A DNA stretch of 64,000 bases from Pyrenophora tritici-repentis (Eukaryota; Ascomycota; Dothideomycetes; Pleosporales; Pleosporaceae), in the NCBI RefSeq assembly GCF_003171515.1, contig NC_089390.1:3906001-3970000 (forward strand), written 5' to 3'. Below are positions 11,596 to 23,513 of the stretch, piece by piece. Each line of letters opens with the position of its first letter. Positions within the stretch are counted from its first letter, which is position 1. A program made the position numbers and the translations under genes. The notes beneath the pieces were generated by a model. That model searched no databases, was not told the DNA's origin, and worked only from the letters and a program-made list of their open reading frames with translations.

Positions 11596-13104
11596 GGGCC
11601 CGACACACCAGAACGCGTCTGCAGCTCTGTAAGTAGCTTTGCAGGTCTGCAGCCATGGCGCCGTGCCCGCCTGAAAACGCGAACCCGGCACTGTTCGGCA
11701 CTAATCGCACAAGTCGTCTAGCTACCAAAATCTCCCGTTCCCCACCTGTGAGAACGGGCTCAGCACCGTTGACGCGTCGTGTGTACCACCAGACGATATC
11801 TATGTCGACGGCGCAAACACGACACATTCACAACAGCAGCGTGCCCCGTCGTCGACAGGCTCTGCCAGCTCGCCAGCTCGTCAGACGTCAGATCTCTCCT
11901 TGTTGTCGCATCGCCGTCGGTTGCACAAGACGCAGCGGCCGACATTCACGCAAATTGGACCTTTCGTCTCCTGGCATAGCGGGCCTGTGTGTGACCATAG
12001 CAGATATGCAAGCAGATTTAACCGTTTATTTCGCTGTCCTGTCCAATCATGACGCGCCATGACGGCCCCTGTTCTGTTATATTGCTCAGGCCGACCTGTC
12101 GGGCCGTGTTGTTGCCAGCACTGGTCTTCACTGGCTCGTTGGCCTTGAAGCCGGGCAGCCCCGTTCGTAACCTCACCCCTGTATCCGCTACCCCCAGCCA
12201 CTAACAAATGTCCAGGCGCCGTCGCTCAGCGGCAGATACCCTGGTCTTTCACTCTTGCGTGCAGCCCGCCCTGTCCCTGTCATCCTGAATGTCACTAACT
12301 TGGTGGAGTGCACTGAGCATCTCCACATGCTCTCCGCTGCGCTCGACCAGCCCATGGGCCTACATAGTGAGATCATCCCAACATCTGCTGGTACCTTGCC
12401 GGCCTCAAAACTTCCACCTGCTCCCTTGTTGTGTACGACGTGCAGTTGCACAAGTGATGCGCCTGTTTGCTATCCCCAATCTGCATCCACTCCTTCCCCT
12501 TCATCGACCCTCTGCTTGACCCTCTGTTTCATTTCGGTCTGTGCCGGTCGCCAACCTCACTCCACCCCAACTCCTTGCTCGCATCCTCGTCTTATTACCA
12601 CGCAGAGAGGGCGGATACCATTCTTCCCCCCTCACCCTGCACACCAGTGGCCCGTGATCGGCTCTTGCGTTGCTCTCCACTCCCCGGCGGATTAGCGATC
12701 CGCTTGACTAGGTACGCATCTGATACATTTTCTCATATAGCATCCCAAATATACCTTCCTCCTTGGTCGTCCCGCTTCTATCTTTTGGCCTGGCTGAACC
12801 TCTCTCATCTCCCCTCCTACACCCCCACCTTCTCTGCTTTCCAGGTCCGGTCTGTCAATGCCAAACCCATCTCATTCTGTTACTAACACGGCAACCAGAA
12901 CAACGCGTATCCTGGCCATCTCATCCCGCAGGAACCGGGTTTGCGACAGGCCACCCTGGAGTATCTCGTGTAACCTCAATGGTCTCAGCCTTAAGTACAT
13001 CTTCCGGCCACCCGTGGGTACCTGCACGCATCATACCAGCATTGCCCTACTTGCATTGCTTACCCTAGCCACATCTTCCTGGCCTTCTGCTGGGCTATCA
13101 AGCA

Positions 13105-15697
13105 ATGTTTTCATTTCATAAAAGCGATGCCTCACGATCCCGGCAGTCATCCGTAGACTCCCAAGCTACTGGACATACGACTTATACAGCAACCGCAGAC
13201 CTTTGGTCAGACCAATGCACCGAGTACCCGTCTCACAGTGGCCTACCTTCGCCTGACCACCATATCAGAAACCCGGCTAGACGAAGCTCCGTATTCAATC
13301 TGCGGTCTAGGAGTAATACCGCAACCTCACTCAACCCCTCCTTGCTGTCTTTGACTCAGCAAGACATGGCTGACCATGAGGCTACATGGCATGGCTCACC
13401 ACCTGCACGTCGACACACAAGCAACAAGAGCCTGAAAGAGTCGGCTTCGAGAAAGTCGTTGTTCCGTGGAAAGAAGGGAAAGCGACTAAGTGAGACGTCC
13501 CAAATCGTCGTTGATGACTATGAAGGAGATGCCACCGAAAGGCGGACTTCTATCCTACGAAGGGCCAGAAGAGGTACGAATCAGTCTGAGGATGCTGGTA
13601 AGTAGTCCATGGCAAACTCTTTACTCTCAATTACTCACTCTGTCGTCAGGTGGAAGCCTTATCAGCCGCATCTCGAGCCCATTCGATTTCCAACACCTCT
13701 CACACACCGACCGGCATCAGCTTCCTGCCCTTGAACAGGCTGCCAATGACCGAGCTGGCGGATACTTTGCAATGCGCTCGCAGCCCCATCATCAAGGCTC
13801 AGAAAGCCTTCACTTTAACAACTTCTCGTCTGAAAACCTGACGACTCCAGGAGAAAGACCTCTATCTGCTCTGAGTTCCAGGTCTCCACGCAGTGAAGTT
13901 CCAAATCAGGATGGGGAAAACGCGTTTCAAATGGCAGCATCGCGTCGCCCTCTCCGCTTAGCACGATCGATCGAAAGCTTCTCTCAACCTGGCGTTAGCT
14001 CTTGGAAACACAACCACACTCCTTCTATCACATCAATGACGCCTTCATCCCCTCATTTCCCTACTGGAGCGGCTTTTGTTACTTCAGACGCCGCTTATGA
14101 TGAGCATTGGTCGGCTGCACGCAGATTGTCACGCTCCAAACGAGAGTCTGGGGTCTGGGATTCGTTTGCGCTCACCACTGTAACCACCCCCGAGTTACCA
14201 GGTATTCAAGAGGACTCTTCATACTTTGGACACGCTCTCACAACACCCGACGATTCTGCCATTCATGCCACGACGCCGCCTTTCAGTCCGAGTCTCGCAG
14301 ATGTTGCTGAAGAACCCGAAAAATTCGTTAGCCCACGTCCGGCACCTCAGCCACCTACCAGGAACCCAGTTTCGCCGAGATCGCCTTATTTTGGATCCTT
14401 CCTCCTCCAGAACCAGCGAACCCCGCCTTGCGCTAGCGCCCAGGGCCAAGGACAATCTTATATCTCACCAAAGGTCGATCCCTATGTGCGACCCGAATCA
14501 CAGATGTCCGATACTCTGGGCTCATCTCATCTTACGCGGAAATCATCAGTCCGAAGACCTACCATTCGGCACCAATCTAACACTTGGCGCGCTATCGAAG
14601 AGTCATGGGAAGAAGACGTCGATTACATCTACGACAACGCTCTCGAGGCCGACTGCGACTTTGAATGGGATCGCATTTCCGACAACGGTGCTGACGACGC
14701 AGATGTTTCCAATGCCGCCCAGTATCCTACCAGAGTCTCCTCTACTAATGATCATGAGCGATTCGGTTCTGCCGCATTCCGCACTTCTTTGCTCGTCCCC
14801 AGCCGGAGCAGCTTGCCCGAGCTGGTCCCTACTTCGGCAATATCCACATCTACAATTAGCACCGGATTGCCTACAACACCGTCCGAGCTTTTTGTCAACA
14901 ACGGCCACTTTAGCGGCGGCACTGGCTTCGTACTGAGCCCTTCACTTTTGATTCCCCCCGATTTCAAGGAAGCCCAAGAAGCCACATATGAGGATTTGCT
15001 CGACGAATACGCGACTTCAGACCGGCACTTTCCAATGCTCGACACCAGCCAAAGCGCAACTAGCTCGGCCCGGAGCAGCCGCGTTCGGCTCAGCAGGCGA
15101 AGTTCTTATGATAGCAGTCTGATGTCCGCTGTCCAAAGTATTGGCCACTGGAGCTCACCGATTCGGCGCTCTGCAAGTTCCGCTGGCAGTCTACCAGAAT
15201 TGGTTCATTCTCGCCGCAACCGTAAGGAACTTGGCTTCAGCATGGGATTCGACCAACTGTCTGAGCAGTTTGCATCACTTGAAGAAGACAGGGAAGATCA
15301 CGACATCACGCCACCCGGTCGGACCTTCTTTACTGCAGACGATGAGGGGCTTCAAACTGAGGAGCAGCCCCGCGCCCCACTTGAGTCTGAGCTCAGGGAG
15401 TCTCTTGACCTTGCACGCCGTGGCTCGGAGCACCCAGCGCACTCTACAGTTGAAGAGGAGCTGAGGACATCACTTCAACTTGCCCGACAAGGCTCACAGC
15501 GCTCTACTTGCGGCCCTGCACGCCTACACAAGCCAGCCATGTCTGAAAGCGCGGCTAAGCTACTTCCGCCTACTCCCGGCATGAAAGAACATGCTTCAAT
15601 GACACGCAGCCGTGCAGCAACCACTACACAGTCACGCCCTACGCTAAGTCTCTTCCCAGCACCGCCACGGTATGCCTCGAACCCTGCGCGGATGTAA
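13105..15697 (+). CDS. CRIB (P21-Rho-binding) domain protein, likely Cdc42/Rac effector
   Basis: Two exons, 13105-13597 and 13650-15697, joined across a 52-bp intron (GTAAGT donor, GTCAG acceptor), encode 846 aa. The second exon starts almost exactly at the CRIB motif: ISSPFDFQHLSH (about residues 172-183) fits the I-S-x-P-x(2-4)-F-x-H-x-x-H consensus that binds GTP-loaded Cdc42/Rac. The rest is long, Ser/Pro-rich and low-complexity, with no kinase domain, so it resembles the small-GTPase effector/scaffold type (for example yeast Gic proteins) rather than a PAK kinase. A basic stretch (RGKKGKR) before the CRIB could bind membrane lipid, as in other CRIB effectors. Expected role: polarity or cytoskeleton control at the cortex. 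The CRIB assignment is seen in sequence; the pathway is inference. Confidence 0.85.
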
Positions 15698-18600
15698 ACA
15701 CAAATAGCAAAAACAAATCACGGCGCCTAATTCTTTTGTCATCAACCGCGCCCGTCTACATAAAAACCCAGGAGGTTCATGAAGCACGTCTGGCTACGCT
15801 TCATATCACGCTGCCAACGACCGCCCACATTACATTCAGAGTATATATTCATGACCCTCACGTTATTTCCTTTTTTCCGTCTCATCTTCTTATTAGCGAA
15901 AAAGCCCAAACCTGGCATCTACACTCCCACCGCATGCATTTGGGAATCTCCTTGTGTCTTTATTCTCAGCTTGCTCTCTCAAGTGCATTGTTTCGGCGTC
16001 TCAATGTAATACCAGAAACATAGACCTTTGCGTACAACGTTTTGCGCAACAAATTCTTTCCTTTGTCATTTGATTTGGGGGGTGGCGAACGTTTTATAGA
16101 TTGGGGACCTAATATGCAGACATGTCATAGGAGGGGGGCGAAAGACTATACTGAGCAGTGGGTTGGTGTTTTATCTCATTTACTAAAACGATTGCTTGCG
16201 AGCATCGTACATCTAACTACCTATCTATCACACATCATATCTAGATTCAATAACATAACATTGCTATTGTCCGCCATCCGTCCTCCACACCATTTGCTTC
16301 TACGTCTCCTCATGCAGGTACCACACGAACGCACGCCACAACACACCCATGCGATTACCTTTGCTTTTCTCTTCTCCCGCAACCTGTTTCAAACCACGCA
16401 CTGATCGATGCGGCCCTGCAGATCTTCGGCGCCATTCGTGCTTACCCTGCAGGAACCGTTGGCCGTGTTCGTCACATGACCCTCTCGCATTCCACCCATC
16501 GAACAAGACCCATCTACCTTGTTGTCTCTTTCTTCACAATTGGCTTCCCCGTAACCAAGCGGCGGTCGCACTATGGGGGGTTCGGGGGGTCCAGTCCAGA
16601 CCATGTACCAAGAAGAGCATGTAGGTAAGCCGTAATCCAACCCGAGAGTATTCCAAATGCGCCATCTCTCCCGCCTCAACCTACTCCTGGTACAGTAGGA
16701 CAGAGTCTGACTATTCGCTCGGTCTTTCTTTCCCCTTGTTGCTTACCGCCGACCACGTTTCGTACCTGAAATGACGCCCGCGGTTCACTCGCTACCGGCA
16801 CCTAGGAAAACTGCCGCAGTACGGGGAGTCCCCATGTAATATGTACGTACAGCCCACCCACACCAGCCGCTGAAGTTTACCCAATAGAGTTTGCATTTTC
16901 CGACGATAAAGTTACGAAGTCGTTGATTCCGCCCCCTCCAAGGCGGTGGCGTTTCTGCGAATACGACATACGGCCTTGTAAATGCTCGGTGGTCTGTTAA
17001 CTAGTGATATACGAGGTAAGTATAACGAGGGCCGGGCTGTGTAGTATGTGGGGTAGACGCGTAGTCGGTGGTGGTGGAAAAGCGACGCGTAGCCATCATT
17101 ACTGCCGTTGACGTCCGACTGGCTGGCTGCTTTACCAGGGTAACTTAACACGATCCCGCGTGCTACCGGAAGCCAACAAACGCGACCCCACATGTCGGGT
17201 GTGTACCAAGGCGGATGTTGAACCTAATCTTCAGACACCACACGACGTACAGGTAAACGAAACTAACACGAGCTAGTACGTACGAGGGGATTCCGGATCT
17301 TAGGGTAGGTAGGTAACTTCCGGCTTGGATGTTATTGACCTTGGCTATGCAGATGCAGCTGTTGTTGGTGTTGTTGCTGCTTACCTCCACCTATCTACAT
17401 TGGACGCGATACATACATATGTACCAACATATGTCCCGTTATAGCTGATAGAGTTTGGTTCACTCTCAACGCTATGCGGCGCGTATACTAGCCGCACAGC
17501 CGCCCTCTTCCGCATATACCCCCCAACCAACGGAACATATCCAGCAAGCGAGCGAAGACAGGTCGGTAGGTTGCCACAAATCTCGATCTAGTTGTCAAAC
17601 CCCCGGTATCAGTTAATCCAATCACCCAAAACAGACACACAGCTACACGCAGAGAGAAAGGAGAAACACCCGGTACACTGGTATCGATCCAACGTGGTCG
17701 GAAAGGCACCTCAATGCATGAATATCTCACACGAAACGAGAGATGATGTGTGTTAGGTATTGTTGGATTTTTGCAGATCTGGCGGCTCACATCAGATGTG
17801 ATGACTCCTAGATTGCTGCATGAGCTATTCTTCGTATTGTAGGTTAGTGTACAGTAAGCTCGTGAAGCTGCCATGTCATTCCATCCTAACCCAAGGACGA
17901 TGCTTTTATGCAAATCTTGGGCGAGAAAAAGAATCATCGGGAGATATCTCAGAAAAGTAAGCAGTGTGGCTCATCATCATTTTCAGACTATAGTTAGCCT
18001 CCCAGATTCCATCATATCCATCTCTTGTGTACAGCCTTGTATCCCTGATAACACCGCTTCCTCATCCTCCTTGTCCCTCCTCCTCCCGCTACTGTATTCA
18101 AACCACGCGACCTGCCGCGCTTGTTCGCTTGTATGCCAAAATCACCAATAAGCTATCCCCCCCATCTCCGCTATTTGCCTCCCCGACACAAGCATAAGCA
18201 AAATGCGGGGAAGCGAACAGCGGCGCGTTATACTAGGTAGCCGTCATGTCGGGATGGGGGGGGGGGGGGTGGCGGCGGTGGCGATGGACGATACATGTTT
18301 GAAACGTAGGTAACCCTTGGCTATATTGTTGAGGTGATAAGAGTAGGGATGTGGTCAGTAGGGGCCACCGACGGAAACGAGCACGGACGTGTGGGCATCG
18401 CGCGGGATTTTTATGCTGCATACCTTTGATTTTTTTGTCCGCGGGTTATGTGGTTGGCGTTGGGGTGAGGGTAGATTGATGGGTGGGAGTCGTGGTGGTG
18501 AAGGTGAGGTTTGTATAGGAAAGAGATTGAAGAACAAAGATAAAAGTACTTGGATAAGCAGAGGTATCTTTGGTACTGCAACACATATCTACACTACCCA

Positions 18601-19217
18601 TCCCATCACATCGCTTCCCGTCCCTGTCCCCGTCCCCGTCCCCCAAACGCCCCACCCATACCCTCACCACCCAACCCACAGGATCCCCTCGCTTCACCAT
18701 ATGATCTCCCGGGTAAAAAAAACTTGCCCCTCCCCCCATGGCAGATCGCGCTCGCAAACAAGGTCCCTTATGCGCGTCAGGTACCAGGTTGCACCAAGAC
18801 CACGGGAACGGCTCGGTCGTTAGCACGCACATCAATCGTTAGTCCAGAAAGTGGAGGTCTTAAACGCATGTCTTATAGGGGCAATTAGGGCTAATGCACA
18901 AATAGTGTGTACGCCAACCGATGCGGTAAGGTTGGGGGGTATATTGTAGATAGGGAAGGAACCGATGGAGATTTATCCGGGCCGCTGCCGTACTTGGCTG
19001 GTGCCGCCTCCCACCCCCCCATTTGGTGTGGCGAGCGTGGATTGGGCTGGGATGGGATTGTGTAGTGTGGTCTCGGTAATGCGGGTATATGCACGTGAAG
19101 ACGGATTGGGCGTGGGTGAGTGACTGGGTGAAGGTGGAGGTTATAAGGACGGGGGGGTGCCCTGTTCTGGGAAGAGCAATGAAGGATGGAAGTAGGCTGA
19201 ATGAATTGTAAGGCGTC
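15698..19217. other. intergenic interval, no supported gene
   Basis: Only short, motif-free frames on both strands. It holds C/T-rich and G-rich low-complexity stretches, a 14-base G run (18256-18269) and a CCCCGT-type repeat near 18620-18645. The first few hundred bases are probably the 3' UTR of the CRIB gene. Confidence 0.6.
18256..18269 (+). repeat. G14 homopolymer
   Basis: Fourteen consecutive G, followed by a GGCGGCGGTGG tract. It is a candidate G-quadruplex or assembly-sensitive site. Confidence 0.9.
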
Positions 19218-20582
19218 CTATGAGTTGTATTCAGCCTGTGCTAGATGCCTTTTTACTTGGCCGATGACGTTGTTACGGTCGACGACGGGTGCGATGTCTG
19301 GGTTCTTGTGAGGTGGAGTGAGTATCTTGAGTCGGGGGTTTCCAGGCGTTTCATCATCGAGATCTAGAAATGCCACAGTTGCCGCGCTCTTTTCAGCAAT
19401 ATCTATCTGTTTTCGTGGCTTCTTGTCGGCTTTGGGATCAAAATCGACGCTGATGCCAGCTTGGCGCATCTCTCTGGCAAGTGCCATGCGTTGTTGAACT
19501 AGGACCTTGTCGCTCGATGCAATAACGATCCAGCTATCGATTCTTTGGGCTTTAGGCTGTTGGCCATCTTTGAGTATGGTCAAAATGCGGTCGATTCCGA
19601 AGGAGATGCCGACGCAGGGAATGTTGTGGCTGCTGAACATGGACACCAGGTCGTCATATCGACCACCTGCAGCGATACTTCCGACGGATACCCCTGTTTT
19701 CCTAATCGGTAGCATTACTTCGTAGATCACGCCGGTGTAGTAGTCCAGACCACGGGCGAGTGCTAGGTCGAATTGGACTTGGTCGGCGACTCCATATGCC
19801 TTCAGATATTGCATAAGCAATTCCATTTCTTCCACACCCTTTTGGATATCCAGGTTTGCCGACAAAAGCGGGTCTGAAGTAAGGGTTAATAGTCTTGGAA
19901 CGGTTCCAGCTTCCTTGTCTCGTTGCAGATACTGTCCAAGTTTGGTAGCGACGTTGACGTCAAGCCCCTTTTCCACCATCTCTTTCTGGACTTCGGGCTA
20001 TGGAAGTTTGTCTAACTTGTCCACTGCTGAACTAATTGGGCGCAGGAGTGACGTTGGGACGCCTACTGCTGAGAAGAAACCATCTAGGATAAGGCGGTGA
20101 TTGATTCTGATCACAACATCTAGTTGTAGGGCCTCGAATACCTCGGCGGCAATGCAAACGACTTCAGCATCCGGTACCATAGAATCGCATTGACCACCAG
20201 CATAGTCAAAGTCGCACTGGAAGAACTCTCGCATGCGTCCTTTTTCCAGCGAAGGTTGATCCCGTCTATACACCTTGCCTATTTGGAAGCGCTTTATTGT
20301 TCGGATATTGTTCATGGCCAGCCAGCGAGCGAATGGGACAGTCAAATCATAACGCAGTGCGCATGGCGCTCCGCCCTGCTCATCCAGGTCATATATGAGC
20401 TTCGTGTCTTCCCCATACTTTTCGGTTAGATAGCTCTTCCGTTCGAATGCGGGGGTGTCTATTTCTGTGCCACCGTGCAGCCGGAATATATTGCGGATCT
20501 TGTCGAAGACGTTGTTGCGCAGTGTGATGTCGTCTCCCACCCAGTCGCGCGTGCCTTTTGGTGTCTCGATCGGTGGTCCCAT
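19218..20582 (-). pseudogene. histidyl-tRNA synthetase with one in-frame TAG
   Basis: This frame encodes a class II synthetase that would charge tRNA-His. Read from 20582 it is 454 codons with a single TAG at codon 195 (19998-20000). On both sides the protein is well conserved: TPKGTRDW (8-15), RYDLTVPFAR (77-86), the motif 2 region GKVYRRDQP to QCDFD (102-126), LARGLDYYTG (275-284) and motif 3 GISFGIDRI (about 325-333). The stop falls in KLDKLP-stop-PEV, where family members usually have W followed by an acidic residue (KLDK..WE), so a TGG to TAG change is the simplest explanation. There is no intron, no frameshift and no N-terminal WHEP or clear mitochondrial leader. Either this is a degenerating extra copy, or the base is a sequence error in an essential gene. 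Family identity is certain; functional status is not. Confidence 0.9.
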
Positions 20583-22019
20583 GTTCTTTTCAATGCGCAG
20601 TTGGCTTTATGAGGTGAGTGTTTTAGATGATGATGGGAGTATCGTGTTGGGTGGGGACGTTCACGGTGAGTTGGTGTATGACTCTGACCTTTCAGCCGTC
20701 GGCTTCGGTACCCGAAGACAGCTGAGTCACCTGATTATAGTCACACCACATACCGCAGTAGGCGGTACCTTGGGTATCCTGTCTCGTCTAGGGTTATCGC
20801 AAAAACACGACAGCAAGAGGGGCTCTTCGAATCATCCTGGTAGGATCTAAGTGTACGAGTTTTGATGACTGGCCAGATGGTGTTTGAACAGAAACTGATC
20901 GCATTATCATAAGTAACACGATGAAATAGTATACGGGTGAATCAACGCCCGTAAACTAGTAGGAATTGAGTGACTACAAGTACTTCCAACATGAGCTCCA
21001 GCATAGGTATGCTGCTCTTGTGCCCATCGTTTCTGGTGAAGGCATTCAACTCGGCCCTGATGTGCCTACTGCAGTTCACAAGGGGAAGTCTCCGGAGTTG
21101 AGCAAGAATACAACGGAGTGCTTATGTGGCGTTAGAGCTGATACTTGGAAAGGAGTAAGTCCACTCCGATAAGGTAGAGAGGAGGATAACATGTCTGAAG
21201 TCAAAGGCGGTAATAGCCGTTCAATCTTACCACTATGTTTCTGTCCAGAAACATTTCATTTGATGAAAGTATGGGCTGTCTTGCTCTAATCACCACTGCA
21301 GCTCCTATAAGATTCAGCAGTGCACAGTGTTGCGTCTGGTCACAATCAGCCATGTGTTCATCTGAGTAGGATAGAAACAATTTTTCGTCATCGTCAGAGC
21401 CCATCCTGTTGTATGTGATGCCTTCAAAACCTTACCATACGTGTCCACAAATTTAGCAAAGTTGAGTTCGCTGATGCTGAACAGTGTGTCACAAGGCCCA
21501 CATGCACCCACATCACATGGCTTTATCAAGGCCAGTGTTACCTTGATACCCTTTATATAAATAGACCTGGGAAATAGCAAAGTCAAAGAGTTCATTTAGC
21601 CTTCGCTTTACCGCGAACTGTTGTGGTAGGCTTACGCTAGCCCAATTCGTCTTGGACTGGTGTGTCGCGAGATGTATACATGGATACCTCTTGGTATTAG
21701 ATAAAGTTATGTATTCCATGTACCACTCGAATCATATTCCGCTTTTGACCTGAGTCTTCTGTATATATCGTCGTGGTTGTGTCAAAGCGTGCTACTCAAA
21801 GGCTGGTTTCGTCCAGTTACAGACAAGCGGCCAAAAGCCTTATCTCCGAGGTCGCGTACGTCATCGGTGGCCAACCTTCACATTACGACATTCCACGTGA
21901 ACATGTAACCGTCGTCGATGCTGCACTGTATACCTTGAGTTCCGTACGACGTATCCGTGCAAACGTTGGATAACCCATCCGGCACCATCCTGTTTATTTA
22001 TCACTTACATAGCAGCATT
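20583..22019. other. intergenic interval between divergent HisRS and PAF-AH genes
   Basis: It probably holds both promoters. No convincing coding frame is present, and the small frames at 20966-21973 have no recognisable motif. Confidence 0.55.
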
Positions 22020-23513
22020 ATGGTGTTCCGGATTGGCCGCCTGACGCCGCGGCGTCTGCTATTCTTCACATCGGCAGGCGTCCTCTTTTTTATTTTTATC
22101 TTCAGCCTGACTCCAATTACATCGCCGCTGCCGCCATATACTGGACCGCACGAGGTCGGCATACTAGATGTGGAGACGGAGGTCGAGAACAAAGTCATTC
22201 ATGACGCGGTATTGAAGAGCACCGGAGAGAAGGCTTTCGAAATGAATACACTGGCCATCACACTATACTATCCATCGTCACTACCACTTGCATCGCCGAG
22301 TCAGCGACCTTGGGCGCGGCCATGGCTTCCTCAGCCCGTATCGCTTATTGGCGAGGGCTACGCCCGCCTTGCGGGCGTCCCGCGACTATCCTCCCTCTTT
22401 ACCTTCGGCCTCTGGCTTCTCGGCTCAAGCACCGTCATTCCAGGTGTCGTGGACGCACCTATACTATCTGGCGCTGAGAAGATATTGGGAGAAGATGGCG
22501 GTGCTGGTGGCTTGGGCAAAATCATGGGCACAGCGGAGCAGGAACGTCAGGAGTTGAAGCGGGACGATAACATTGGCACACTTCCCTGTATGGTATTCAC
22601 GCATGGTATGGCGGGAATGAGCCAGAGTTATGCACACTACCTCGGAAGCATTGCGAGCCACGGCTACGTTGTCGCCGCTGTTGAACATCGAGACGGAAGT
22701 GGACCGGGTACCATCATCCATCATGCGAACGGGACTGAAAGGAAGGTGTGGCATTTGAAACTCGAGGATCTTACGGCCAAACCTCCAATGGACGAACTTG
22801 ATCTCAAAGCCGCCCAACTCAACTTTCGCGAGGCAGAGATCAGCGAGACGATTAAGCTTTTTGCGCAACTCAACGCAGGTGACGCCCCAGTTGTCAACCT
22901 CAAGCCCGACTCTCCTCGAAACGCTCTACCCGGTTTCAAGAACCGGCTCAACCTGTCTGCAGTCACAGTTGGAGGTCACTCGTACGGTGCAACCGGGGTT
23001 ATGCAAGCGCTCAAGTCTGCTGGGACTAAAACCATGCCCATCAATGGCGGTGTTGCGCTAGATCCCGGAAAGGGATCCGGAGACCTTAACAAGGACATCG
23101 ACGTGCCTATACTCGTTATGCAGAGCGGAGAATGGACGGACAAGCAAACCGACTTTTACGGCCAAGGCTGGCACTTCCAGGTTGTGAAGAAGATTGTGCA
23201 GGACTTGAAGGAGGGCTGGTTCATGACATTGAGTGGCACTGCGCATCCATCGTGTACTGATGCGCCACTCATTGTTCCGTGGATCATGAAGCTAGTTACT
23301 GGAACGACGCTTGGAAGTAGGGTTGCACTGCACGAGTATATCGACACTTCCCTTCGCTTTCTGGAGTACTTGCAAACGGGCGAGAAGAAAGGCGTTCTAG
23401 AGAATGAAGTGACGAATGCTCAGGGGCCATTCTTACACGACAAGCCGCGGGAGAGGGTTAAAGGCCCACATGGTGCTGATTGGGAGGTGCATGTTGTACC
23501 CCAAGATAAATAG
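22020..23513 (+). CDS. PAF-acetylhydrolase-like serine hydrolase (membrane-anchored)
   Basis: A 497-aa single-exon protein. The chosen start (22020) directly precedes a basic-then-hydrophobic N-terminus (RRLLFFTSAGVLFFIFIFSL), a signal-anchor segment; an in-frame ATG 21 codons upstream is less likely. The body matches the PAF acetylhydrolase isoform II fold: YYPSSLP near residue 85, FTHGMAGMSQSYAHY near 193 (oxyanion-hole region), the nucleophile elbow GGHSYGAT with Ser about 321, and a candidate catalytic His in TAHPSCTD near 407. The family cleaves short or oxidised sn-2 acyl groups from phospholipids. Location is probably the secretory pathway or a membrane facing its lumen. The substrate in this fungus cannot be told from sequence. 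Confidence 0.88.
   Translation: MVFRIGRLTPRRLLFFTSAGVLFFIFIFSLTPITSPLPPYTGPHEVGILDVETEVENKVIHDAVLKSTGEKAFEMNTLAITLYYPSSLPLASPSQRPWARPWLPQPVSLIGEGYARLAGVPRLSSLFTFGLWLLGSSTVIPGVVDAPILSGAEKILGEDGGAGGLGKIMGTAEQERQELKRDDNIGTLPCMVFTHGMAGMSQSYAHYLGSIASHGYVVAAVEHRDGSGPGTIIHHANGTERKVWHLKLEDLTAKPPMDELDLKAAQLNFREAEISETIKLFAQLNAGDAPVVNLKPDSPRNALPGFKNRLNLSAVTVGGHSYGATGVMQALKSAGTKTMPINGGVALDPGKGSGDLNKDIDVPILVMQSGEWTDKQTDFYGQGWHFQVVKKIVQDLKEGWFMTLSGTAHPSCTDAPLIVPWIMKLVTGTTLGSRVALHEYIDTSLRFLEYLQTGEKKGVLENEVTNAQGPFLHDKPRERVKGPHGADWEVHVVPQDK

Larger units (their letters stand above)
5471..13104. other. gene-poor interval, no supported gene
   Basis: Small open frames occur on both strands but overlap one another, show no family motif and have no coherent splice structure. 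Short minus-strand frames at about 8.3-9.0 kb look slightly protein-like but cannot be joined into a gene. About 12.3-13.1 kb is pyrimidine-rich and probably belongs to the promoter/5' UTR of the CRIB gene. The interval also has an E-box trio at 10.4 kb and an AC microsatellite at 11.55 kb. No tRNA or rRNA was recognised. Confidence 0.6.

Noticed and set aside
11488..11827. Open frames around the AC repeat encoding Cys-Val or Thr-His runs
   Set aside because: Produced by the dinucleotide repeat on both strands; no gene-like features.
12255..13104. Long overlapping plus-strand frames before the CRIB gene
   Set aside because: They overlap in all three frames, as expected from C/T-rich sequence, and do not splice onto the CRIB frame.
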